A stretch of 64,000 bases of DNA from Ornithodoros turicata (Eukaryota > Arthropoda > Arachnida > Ixodida > Argasidae): positions 73,349,687 to 73,413,686 of the forward strand of contig NC_088206.1 of assembly GCF_037126465.1 (NCBI RefSeq), in the 5' to 3' direction. Positions 22,939 through 32,806 of this stretch are shown here, piece by piece. The translations under genes were made by a program, and so were the position numbers. Every line of letters begins with the position of its first letter. Within the stretch, counting starts at the first letter, position 1. The notes below the pieces were generated by a model that did no database searches, had not been told where the DNA came from, and worked only from the letters and a program-made list of their open reading frames with translations.

Positions 22939-23600
22939 TTAACTGAAAAAAAAAAAAGAAAACGATTGCTATTGTAGCAGACATGCTGGCGACCACCCAT
23001 CGCGTGCCGCTGAATGAATTATTTGCTCTTCCTTGGCCTGAATAAACGGAACAGCCACGTGTTGACATAAATGAGTCGTCACATCGATTGGCTGCATTTA
23101 TGGTATAACATAGTACCGGGAAGAAGCTTCCGCCATGTTGGTTGACTATATTCTATATCGTAGAACATAATACAGGAACGCGAACTAGCTGGCGTACGTT
23201 ACTTGTAGACGCAGACGATACTCGAAGCGGACAGGACGAGACTCAAACCAGCAAATGACATTTATTGAAAAGAAGGGCATGTCCTGGAGTCCTGTGTACG
23301 AGATTACCGCAACACAGAAAACCATCTAGCTTGTCGCGTTACTCTCAAACCACCAGTCTCCGTGCGCTCCTTAGCCTCGTTCCCAGCGACGACACAACAA
23401 GGCTGGGCTGCCAAAATCGTTCCTCCCATTGGGATGAATAATGGTGGCCGTCGTGTTTAATGAGTATTACTGACGATAACTTAATATTCCATATAACTAG
23501 TCATCCGGTAAACATCTGACCAGCGTATCAACATTCGAAAGATCAAGGAAAAATAAGACTGCTTGCTTTCGCGTGCGACATGCACCCTTGCTCACGTGAC
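22939..23600. other. No gene seen
   Basis: Non-coding sequence without supported features. Confidence 0.4.
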
Positions 23601-23751
23601 CCAAGCAGCCCAATATACTGAAAGTCGAGTGCAATAGGGGTGATCGGTATGTGTCTTATCAGAGTACTTCAGTTTCACGAGTCTGTTCAAGGCCTTCCAC
23701 ATACCCGTCCACCCCTATTGCATTCGACTTTCAGTACATTTTGCTGCTTGG
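23601..23751. mobile_element. 151-bp MITE (CCAAGCAGC family), copy 1
   Basis: The terminal inverted repeats of about 45 bases begin CCAAGCAGCCCAATATACTG and contain AAAGTCGAGTGCAATAGGGG. The interior includes GTTCAAGGCCTTCCAC. It has exactly the same length as copies at 39950 and 48148. Confidence 0.85.
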
Positions 23752-24890
23752 CGAGGAGTGCTGGCCGATGCGATACCTTTTCTACACCGGTTCCAGAGCG
23801 GGAGAAAATGAACGGGCACGAAATGAACACGAAAATGAACGAAAACACACACTGGAAAATGAAGGAACGGACCTGATTCAAGCCTGGTGCAAGGTGCCTA
23901 TAAGGCCGTCGTGTATCAACTCATCTCGCCTTAAAGTAACGCTTAGTAGAATTCCAGAACGTCCAAGTTCAACTCCCAATAATTTACGGTGCATAACCAT
24001 CCCAGTCGGTCAAATCATTTAAATCGTTTAAATGTTGTATTTTTTTCTCGCCGACTGGCATAGGCAGATTCCAGAGTGAGTTAACAGTAATGTCGGGAAC
24101 AATGCATAGTTATTTGTCTTTTGTGACTACTTAACTAATCGTAGATAACTTGGTGACGATTTATTCAAAATATTACGATTAACCTAACAACTTTATTTTG
24201 ATGATGATGACTTGGATTGCAATGAACGAAATGCCTAACGTATAGGAAAATATATATTTTACTCGTGACAACGGTCGATAATCCTGCGGTATTTACGCGA
24301 GTCAGAAGGCGAGACTGAACGCTCGGTGTGACTCGAGCACCTTGTCAGGCTGTTCTTCAAAACCGGATGCACCCTTCTTAGCAACGATGCCAACGTCGCT
24401 TCATTTGTTCTTTTCGTTTCTACTCGCCTATTATTTGTTTTTCTGTGGTTATTTCTGTCACCTGCGACGAATCGTCAGCCATAGCGTGCCCTAGCCTGTC
24501 ATCCTTGTCATTCGGCGCCGTCAATTTTGGCAACGAGTTCGAGAAACAGTCGTAGCGTAAGTTTAAAAACGTTTGACTCTAAAGCATCTTCTAGCAGAAG
24601 AACGAAGAACAATAATACTTAATGGAAAAAGAAAGAAAAAACATTCCTCGCGGTGGTGATTAGATCGAAATGAGCCTCCTTCCCCTCACAGTTACTTCTC
24701 GTAATCACCCCACGTGCTGTGGAGAGTTACGCCGACCTCCAGAAAGAAACATCGAGGAAACAAAAAGGATGGTAATTTAGAAGAGTTAAAAATAGCCCGT
24801 ATTCCGCGACGTTGAAGAAAGATAGGTGGGCAACCATGGGGATGCGCCTCGGAAACCACCAACCCTCTCAGGGTTGCCCCCCCATGGGTG
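23752..24890. other. No gene seen
   Basis: Short open frames only. A local inverted pair, GGGCAACCATGGGG with CCCCCATGGG, lies at about 24828-24888, just upstream of the possible promoter. Confidence 0.4.
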
Positions 24891-24892
24891 CA

Positions 24893-24909
24893 CTTATAAG
24901 TTATAAGCG
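24893..24909 (+). promoter_or_regulatory. TATA-like sequence upstream of candidate KChIP first exon
   Basis: The sequence CTTATAAGTTATAAGC lies about 165 bases before the candidate initiator ATG at 25062. The intervening GC-rich leader has no upstream in-frame start that matters for the short coding exon. The assignment depends on that exon being real. Confidence 0.25.
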
Positions 24910-25061
24910 GGGAAGTGTATAGGCTTAAAAGTTTGCGCGCCTTAAAGTGCGCAGCGCGGAAGAGTCGTCGGTGGAAAATATTCTAGTTTCCTGAGCGTCG
25001 TCCAGGCTGGGTTTGCTTGCTGCCACTACGGTGCAGAAGGTGCTGCGCGGAAATAGCCAGG

Positions 25062-25077
25062 ATGTTTGCGCCTGAAG
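25062..25077 (+). CDS. Candidate first coding exon of the KChIP gene
   Basis: ATGTTTGCGCCTGAAG (residues MFAPE plus one base) ends at a strong donor, GGTAAGC. One leftover base is exactly what the 125-nt exon at 35525 needs: it begins with two bases, giving a GAG codon. The joined start would read MFAPEEKAIDDLEM. KChIP genes commonly use several alternative short 5' exons feeding this same acceptor (family knowledge). The implied intron is 10.4 kb. Phase agreement has a one-in-three chance by luck, and other 5' exons may exist upstream. Confidence 0.4.
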
Positions 25078-25256
25078 GTAAGCTCGCTAAAGTTGATGGG
25101 GTAGTTTGCTACGTCGTGTTGTTTGTATAGTTGCCGTTGATGTCGCTGCTATAGGGCTTTTCATTTTAATATTTCGCGTTTCTTAAGTTCCTCGCGATTT
25201 TTTTTTTCTCCAAGTAGTCCGTCATCACGAGAGTTACGCGTATTAGCATTTATGTA

Positions 25257-25470
25257 CAGCTTGGGACAAAAGTTTACGGAACACGGCATCTGCGTATTGC
25301 TTCATTGGAGCGGCCCCTGTTAGCTATCAGGAAGAGATCGAATAAGAAACGGGTGGCCGGCTATTCTATCCACCTCCCAGTATGTGTATCCCCTCCTGTT
25401 TGCTGCTAGGTTGTCGCACCATTGGAGAAATGCGACACCCCGGTGTTCCGTAAACTTTTGTCCCAAGCTG
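25257..25470. mobile_element. 214-bp Tc1/mariner-like MITE (CAGCTTGGGACAAAAG ends)
   Basis: Inverted termini CAGCTTGGGACAAAAGTTTA and its complement enclose the element, with TA on both sides (25255-25256 and 25471-25472). The interior shares ATAAGAAACGGGTGGCCGGC with the truncated copy ending at 61274. It has no coding capacity. It sits 180 bases inside the putative first KChIP intron. Confidence 0.85.
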
Positions 25471-25829
25471 TACGTCAGCGCAAATCAAGCGCGACACAGC
25501 GTACTGCACCTTTTCTTTCTTTTTTTTTTTTTCGTTTCGTAGTGCCACGAAGTATGTGTGTCTGTAAGCGTTGTGGGGGAAATCGAGGGAGAACCCCGAA
25601 CTGTCTTCTGCAAGACCTTGAGCTGACACCAAGAACGAATCCGCGCTGACAGAAAGTTGGTGGTTTCGGAGAAGGACGTGCAAAGACGCTTTCTCTTCAT
25701 CAATCGGAATTGGTCCAGAAGAAGCTCGGTGAGGCGGACTCTTCCTCATGCGGCTGACTGGGTGATATCTCAAGGATACTGGCAAAGACCGCGAGTTGGA
25801 AACCGGCTGTGCTCTCTCAGGTTTTCTGC

Positions 25830-25895
25830 CAAAAGTTCCTGTCTACATCTGTACACACATCTCACGGTCACATTTCATTCGCGGTGCTAACTTTC
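25830..25895 (+). repeat. Possible Ruka-like SINE 3' remnant
   Basis: Only TCTACATCTGTACACACATC, TCATTCGCGGTGCTAAC and spacing recall the SINE end. It is diverged and short. Confidence 0.3.
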
Positions 25896-25938
25896 TCTCC
25901 CATGTCTGTCGAATTTTTTTTTTTAACTCCTTACACTT

Positions 25939-26362
25939 AGGGAGTGACTTTTTCGGGTTGAACCCGGTTCCGTCCGGTTATTCCCCCCCGAACTGACCTC
26001 TGTCCATTTCGGGTTAAATGCGATTTCTCCCTGAATTCCAGTCACTATGAAATCCTCGAGTGACGTTTCCACTGAAGACGAACAAAGGTCGCCACGTGTA
26101 ACGCATGTAAGAATAGGTCACTTACGTTCCCTGCAATACACCCATGTGAGTCAACACTTAAAAAGCAACAAAAAACAAAACAAAAACAGAAAAGAGAGAT
26201 TAGGACAGGACTTATTAGACAAGAGGAGAAACAAAAACACCCGATAACACCCGAAGGCACAATTATCGCCCAATTTCTTCCCGAATTACAGATTTAAACA
26301 TAGCGCCCGGTTTTTACCTCCCGAATCTGAGAAAGGCAAGTAACCCGAAAAAGTGACTCCCT
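25939..26362. mobile_element. 424-bp MITE with 9-bp flanking duplication
   Basis: The ends AGGGAGTGACTTTTTCGGGT and the inverted ACCCGAAAAAGTGACTCCCT are near-perfect. CTTACACTT occurs directly on both sides (25930-25938 and 26364-26372, one base offset on the right). A 9-bp duplication is typical of Mutator-like elements, among others. The interior is rich in CCCGAA/TTCGGG words and has no transposase. Confidence 0.75.
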
Positions 26363-27034
26363 ACTTACACTTAGTCGCTACTACTGGTTAATGAGTGAGT
26401 ACATAACGAGCCACATGATCAACTTTTACAGCTAACAAACCGAGGATTGTTGTCGGGAAATGAACCGCTTCCTGACGTCATCTGAGCCCCCCTTTTTCAA
26501 TTGCATCTATCTATTTCTCTTCTACGTTTCCTTCACATTTTCGTTCCCTCTCTCCAACTCTATTGTGCGTCATATTTTTAAAGGCCAAAGCGTAACTTCG
26601 TATTTCTTCGTTTTGTATGAAACTGCGCCACACTGTCTTTACACGCAGATGACATAAAAGAGCCTTGTGCTTTCTTAACTGTAAACTTGGCTCTTCGCTG
26701 CACTCACAACATTTGCTTCTACGAAAAAAAAAAAAGAAAAGAAGAAAGAAAACATCCTCTTTCCACCCCCCTTCACTTATGTGTGTCATGCCTGTGAGCC
26801 CGTCCTTAAAAAAAATCGCACCACGTTCAACGATGTAGTAGCGAACCTATAAACATATTTAGAAAGCACGGTTCTTTTAAAATGAAACGCGAGGACCAGA
26901 AGTAATAGGGAGAGAGAGGTTTTAGGGAAGAGAGAGAGAAGGAAAATATCGCGCATCCCGAATGGCTTCCCTCCTTCGTCGCTCACTGCGGTGGCGCTAG
27001 TGTAGCTGAAAGCGCATCGACGGGTTTCGCGCGA
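26363..27034. other. No gene seen
   Basis: Non-coding sequence with a TGACGTCA palindrome at 26473-26480. No supported gene. Confidence 0.4.
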
Positions 27035-27253
27035 TTGGATCAAAAATCGGATGCGGGTTCTAAAGTTTTTGCACACAGTGCGTGCTGTGACGGGTTGAAT
27101 GCGCGGATACTTATTCGTCGTCATCCGAAGGGACAGAGAAGTGACATGTTCGCTACCGGGGCTCGGAGAGTAATTGAGAATTTTGCAGCTACAGGACGCA
27201 GAAAGAGTAAGTTTAAGTTAGATTATTATTTCTCTCCCTCTATTCCTAACGGT

Positions 27254-28197
27254 GTAGAATAGCTGTATTTTCTGTCTTATGCCGCGATAAGATAGACATT
27301 ACCGCAGCACAGTTGGCGTACTCCTATTCTAGAAGTGATATGAAACCATGGGATGTGTTATTCACAGACAAGTTAATATATCGACGTTATATCGAGGAGT
27401 GGGATAAATCAGACGAAGAAGCGGGCATTATAAAATTATAATACGCGCGTTATAAAAAGAAAAACACAGATACAGTACCAGAAAATGCTATACAGGAATT
27501 TATTGATGGTTTATGCGCTATCAAATACGCGCTCGTGGCACGTTTCGTGATCACTTATTTCGGTCTAAGGGAAAACCGTCAACAGCGGTTTTTTGTAGAT
27601 GACAAAATTCGAAAAGACGTCAGAGCGACATTGAAAACGTTGAACAGGGGAAATAGCAGTGATGGCCACTAACTACTTCTACAGTGGTTTAACTATAACT
27701 ACGAACTACTTCGCGATGGAGTAGTTTAACTAGTAGTTCATCTATTTTTCAGGGGAGGTAGTTAAAACTACTCCTTTAGCTACTGCAATGTATTTTAACT
27801 ACATCTCCAACTACTTAACGTCGTTCGTCAGCACCAATCCCATTCTATAGTGTTCGTGGACACCTAAATATGAATCACAAGCAGCGATAAAAGTGAAGAT
27901 ATTTAGTACACATGCACGGCACAATTGCTCTGCACCTCCGTTCTCATCAAACAAGTAGCTCGAGGTAAAAGTCGGAAGCACAATCGTGCCGTAAATCTCG
28001 CGGCAAAATCGGAAGTAGTTGGCGCCTGCAGTAACCTAACTACTGTAGTTAACTACTCGAAATAGTAGTGTGCAACTACTTTTTAACTACAATCACTTTA
28101 ACTAGTCGTTTAGTTACATGTAGTTGACTACCGGCCATCACTGGCCGAAATAGAATGGAAGTGCGAGTAATCGGAGTCGGATGGATAATTCTATGAA
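27254..28197 (+). pseudogene. Unrecognised coding-like frame, interrupted by a stop and a MITE
   Basis: A single reading frame runs from about 27254 to the edge of the MITE at 27657, with one stop at about 27438. It continues after the insertion (28144 onward, allowing for the target duplication) to a TGA near 28197. Residue stretches such as ITAAQLAYSYSRSDMKPWDV and IQEFIDGLCAIKYALVARF look protein-like (mixed hydrophobic/charged, tryptophans, few low-complexity runs). An open stretch just upstream (27035-27210) contains MFATGARRVIENFAATGRRK before a GTAAGT and might be a preceding exon. I do not recognise the family. Loss of frame by a stop and insertion suggests a decaying gene copy or old element. 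Confidence 0.35.
27657..28143. mobile_element. 487-bp hAT-like MITE (CAGTGATGGCC ends)
   Basis: Termini CAGTGATGGCCACTAACTAC and the inverted GTAGTTGACTACCGGCCATC lead into a TAGTTAACTAC-rich interior made of many short inverted AGTAGTT/AACTACT words. The flanks are GGAAATAG before and CCGAAATAG after, a plausible 8-bp target duplication with one change. CAGTG termini and 8-bp duplications are hAT characteristics. Confidence 0.75.
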
Positions 28198-28484
28198 AGA
28201 GGACATACTCGTAAGTAAAACGCGCTTATCTAGATTGGGAATTTTTATTTTGGATTTTATTATTGGTATTTTTTATTTATCTTTATTTTTATTATTTTTT
28301 TACGAGGCAGAACGTGTATACTCACCGACCATAAAAATCGCCACTCTGTTTGTTCATCAACTAATACGAGGACTTCCCGGGGATTTTCATCCCGTTCTGT
28401 TCATGTGGTCTGCTGAGATAGTCCCTCCATCCATCCTTGAACGCCCACTGAAATTGGCAAAGAACCCACAAGGTTCGGCTATCA

Positions 28485-28617
28485 CACTTAAAACAGAACT
28501 TCACCACATAGCACGCTCTTAGCCAATCACCATCAAGAATGACGTCGTTCTGCCCCCGATTGGTTAGAAACGGGGGACGCCTTATGCAGTTACGTTAATT
28601 GTCACAAAAAGGCGTGT
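28485..28617. mobile_element. TA-MITE family, truncated copy (left half)
   Basis: CACTTAAAACAGAACTTCAC, CACATAGCACGCTCTTAGCC and later TTGTCACAAAAAGGCG match the left arm and centre of the palindromic MITE family. The right arm is missing. Confidence 0.7.
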
Positions 28618-29858
28618 GTCAACTTAGCTTCGCCTACTCTCCTAATCTGACTCACGTTTGGGACACTAAAAAGTTACCTCGAAAACTTTACCCCCCAAAA
28701 AATTCGAGGCAACAACAACAAAAAAAAAAGAAAATATGCGCATAATGCAAGATGGGCTTCTTTGCATGACACCTCAGTTGTGTGGCAGAGGCTGCTCTGC
28801 AGGCAGGTATCTCAAGAGTACCGTAACTATCGGGTCGGCCATCTTGCCAGCTGGTCGGTCTACAATTTTTGATGACTTGTTAATAGTAACTTTATAATAG
28901 TTCAACGGCAACATGTGTCTTTTCTCAATAAGCCAATAATTGAGATCCACCGAAAGGTGTGTGACCGTTTTGCATTTCAATAATAACAATAATTATAATT
29001 GAAATTTCAGGAGGCAATAATGGATTTAACGCGCGGGTCAGTTTTGTCCAATACAACGTACTAGCGAATTACACAAAACGGAGAGGGGAGAAAAGGAACA
29101 GAAATCAATCATTTCTTGCTAACGGAAGGAGACTTTTCTTCTTTCTTTTTTTTCTGTTTGGACCTGTGCAGTCGTGTTCTTTATTCTCAGAAGTAATTTT
29201 GGGCTTTGCGATTAGGGCGCACTCTAGCGCATGCGTAATCAATGAGAACATCGTCCCGCCAAATGGTCTGCGCTGACCGCATATAGTCTGTGGTAGTGCA
29301 TTGTCGTTTCTTTGTTTACTTATTTTAGTGGCCATAAGTGGTACACGGGCCCTTGTCGATGAAATGCGTTATTGCGTTCGTGGTCAAAGCTGGCTGTTTG
29401 GAACGGTTCCAATTATATTGAATAGGAATGTAAAGGATAGGTATAGGCGAATCAAAATATGTCTGTATGACCTATTACTTATTATGATTTGGATGGTTCT
29501 TACAAGGCATGGGGCGTCTGCCTCCGCTGAAAGACTACGGTACTCTAGGTGATGTACCTGACTTTGCCGATGCATTTCCTGCGATTATATCTAGTCACTG
29601 AAATGCGGACATTCCCTTTTTAAAATTGATATGTCCCGTTGACGTCCCGGACAATTCATCCCTGGCCCGATGGATAGACGGCAACATCGAAACTTGAGGC
29701 CCAGCGGTGTCAATGTCTGTTGCAGTGCCTTTGATTATGTGTTTTCTACAAGATAAAGGTATAGAACTTGCCAGTTTTATCTTTAATAAGTCTCCCGGTT
29801 TCTTCGCAGCCTCATATTTCGTGAAAAAATGGCTAGGAAGCAAGCGAGCTGGTGAAGA
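28618..29858. other. No gene seen
   Basis: Short open frames without domain support. Confidence 0.4.
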
Positions 29859-29969
29859 TGATGCATGATGTAAAACCCCGAGACTAGGGAACACGCACAA
29901 CACGTGTGTCGTGTTGTGTCTGTCCTTTCGTGTTCCCTAGTCTCGGGGTTTTACATTATGCGTCATATT
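29859..29969. repeat. 111-bp inverted repeat
   Basis: The left arm has GTAAAACCCCGAGACTAGGG and AACACG. The right arm is its complement (CGTGTTCCCTAGTCTCGGGG and TTTTACAT). The centre contains CACAACACGTGTGTCGTGTTGTG, itself an inverted repeat. It could form a long hairpin; the family is unknown. Confidence 0.7.
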
Positions 29970-30790
29970 TCGTCTTTGTCCAGATCAGGCTATAAATGTC
30001 CGCATAAGTCGAGCTCTTATATTTATAATATATTACGAAAACTATTATTATGTTGTTTTATTTATTTATTTTTATATCCTTTTTTACATTGTCCACGTAG
30101 AAATTGCGCTATAAATGAATCTCTGTTTTCCATAGTTAGTGAGACCTTGGGGAGATGAATATTGTTTTGCGCCGGAAACCTGTTACGTAATGACGTCATG
30201 GAATGAATGCTCTGGTCTAAGGACAAAGAAATCTGTCCGAAGCGCATCTTACAAAATAGCACGGATATTTTAGTTTGATGACTAATGAGATGTGAGGGAC
30301 ATTTACAGCGTGAAATAGTGGTAAAGATGAAGTAATATAGGTGCTACTGGTTAGGCTACAGTACAAACAGGCGGACACGCCGCGCGATGGCTCTCGGTGT
30401 AAGGGTAGTAAAGATTCAATTCAATTCAATTTATTTCGTCTTTAGGCTGTGAGACAGCTTGACAAGTTCCCATCCCCAAAGTTTACATTTCGAACTAGCA
30501 CAGACAGTAACAAATAAGAAACAATGCCCAGTTATCGTACACACTACGCATATAAAACACATTATCACAATTCCAGAGGTGACTGCAACCCAAGAAAACG
30601 AGATGGTTCAACTTCAATGCCGTGTTCAAAGAATCTATTTAAGATAAAAGCTAGACTGTACGAGAGTGACTGTGAACCATAATTTGTACGTAAGCGCGGA
30701 AGCTTCCATTTTTCTTTTGCCGGACGTTACGAGGGAAATCATTTGCACGTAATGTAAATAGATAATTAAATATTTTTACATATACATATA
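29970..30790. other. No gene; retroelement tail-like segment at 30417-30480
   Basis: ATTCAATTCAATTCAATTTA is followed by GACAGCTTGACAAG, resembling the tailed segment at 6583-6720 in the same (minus) orientation. A TGACGTCA site is at 30191-30198. Nothing else is supported. Confidence 0.4.
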
Positions 30791-31336
30791 CAGTGAACCC
30801 TCGTTAATATGACCACCGCCGTTTCTGCTGATTTTGATCATAAAGCGAATTGTCATACTAACGAGAAACCCACAATCCGCTGACCTCAGAGACCGCTTCG
30901 TTCCGGCCATTCTTAGGTGCACAACAGCAGCAGCAGCAGCACAGTATGACCTGGTCTCGTGGTCACTGCTGTTTTAAGCACTACAGTGCTTTGCCAGTCT
31001 GAAAAGTTCTATGAGTAATTCCGAGGTCAACAACATCAGGAGTAATTCCAAACCTTGGCGCCTTACTTCAACACCTGTCAACCTCTGCATGAGGTATGTG
31101 TGTACTGTGTAGCCTCTCTCTGTGGCTACTCAGCGGGTCATGTGACGTGGTCATAATAACGAGAAGATAATACCCGTGTTTGACCCTGCTTGTGACAAAA
31201 ATCTGAGTCATAGTCGGATACGTGGATTGTCATACTAACGAGATGGATTTACATGGCGACGGAACGGTTCCCAAGAAAAACGGTTATAAAGTGAGTACGT
31301 CATAGTATGGGGTGTCATATTAGCGAGGGTTCACTG
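30791..31336. mobile_element. 546-bp pogo/Tigger-like MITE
   Basis: It begins CAGTGAACCCTCGTTAATAT and ends with the inverted TATTAGCGAGGGTTCACTG, with TA on both sides. Internal GTCATACTAACGAGA and ATCATAAAGCGAATTGTCAT words repeat the terminal theme, as in pogo-type non-autonomous elements. A (CAG)n run lies at about 30906-30925. There is no transposase frame. Confidence 0.85.
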
Positions 31337-32557
31337 TATATATAGATAGTTATATAGATTGTCGGCAGTACGAAATATGAGAGCGGAATGAATGAATGAG
31401 CAATGAATAAAGCAATCTCCTTTTTTTTCTTTCGATCATCATCGTCATCACCAATAAAGCAGCGTGAAAAGCAGCATACAAATAAATAAAGCAGCATATG
31501 AGTATTAGGAAGAATTCTGCGGGTTTTGATGAGGACCCGTATTATAGTTCGTAGAGGAAACGCATTAGTTAAAAAGCTACTGCATCACTAGTAGCATATG
31601 TTGCGCAACAGTCAGATTTCGTGGCTCCTCCCATCCCGTGGCAGCCTAGTCTTTACTCCTGCAATCACACAACCAAACACAATTTGAAAACGATCTGTTC
31701 AGAGGGAATGTCCGAACCAATATGTGACTCAATGAACATTCCTGCGCGTTAGTTGCTGCGCTCCTGAACAAAAATACGCCAACGCGACAACCACAGCATC
31801 CCGTGCCCCAAACTACCGCATTCCGACAGCACCTTATCTGCTATAGGGGCGCTGTCATACGTCGCTGTGGAAGGAAAGCGATGCAATTTAGAAATCTGCT
31901 TTTGTTTTCGAATCTAACCCACGACTGGGCAAACAAGATTCAAAATGACGCTACCAGGGAGTACCTGGAAAATCTTTCTTCTACGCGCATCCGCAACGTT
32001 GCAGACGATTCGTTTCATATCGTGACAAGTTTAGCAGACGACAAGAGACTGTGTTAACAGACGACAGGAGTAATCGTCCACTGAATACTTGATGCCTGCA
32101 TAAACATAATCTTGAAAGGTGCTCTTGTTGCTAGAACGTTGACACGGAGGGCAAGGTGGAAGGTACTGCAATGACGTTTCGTTTGTAGAATTGGATTTGA
32201 GGAAAGGATCTTCGAGGAAGCAGAAGAAAGTGGCTACTCGTAAGTGACGCAATATGAGAGACCATAGAAGCAATTTCGTACACAGTGCTGCTATGAAGGC
32301 AGATGCTTCACTCAACCGCGGTGACGGTGGTTGGTTCGAATCCTACCACTAGTCCTGCAGCTCATATCCGCAGTCACTCCACGGTCGTAAAACAGAATTA
32401 GAAGAAAACAGTTTTTACACTGGCAACATTGATGGCTGTCACTGGCAGTGTGGTCTGTATCTATATCGTCCTCTCATTATCTGCCATACTCTTTTACAAG
32501 ACGACACAGCCTGCAGGGCATAGTTGCTCGACATTTCAGACAAGTGTTTGGGAAGTA
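31337..32557. other. No gene seen; CAGACGA cluster and SINE-like B box
   Basis: GCAGACGA or CAGACGAC occurs three times at 31999-32065. A lone B-box-like GGTTCGAATCC lies at about 32333-32343 and may be a SINE remnant. No coding region is supported. Confidence 0.4.
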
Positions 32558-32806
32558 CACTCTTAAAAATGAACTTCACCGCATAGCACGCTCCTAGCCA
32601 ACCATATACTCGAATGATATCGCTATATGCCCTGATTTGTTCAAAACGGTAGGCGTACGCCTTTTTTGTGACACTTATGCTGTTCATAATTGTCACAAAA
32701 ATGGCGTACGCCTCCCGTTTTCAGCAAATCGGGGCAGATAACGATATCATTCGAGATTATGGTTGGCTAGGAACGTGCTATGCGGTGAAGTTCATTTCTA
32801 AGAGTG
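32558..32806. mobile_element. TA-flanked palindromic MITE, copy 3
   Basis: CACTCTTAAAAATGAACTTC at the left and the inverted GAAGTTCATTTCTAAGAGTG at the right lie between TA dinucleotides. The halves are inverted copies joined at ACTTATGCTGTTCATAATTG. It is close in sequence to the core of the 16.1-16.6 kb foldback. Confidence 0.9.

Noticed and set aside
22815..23000. Frame with a run of tyrosines
   Set aside because: Direct product of the (TAG)n/(CTA)n microsatellite at 22917-22938.
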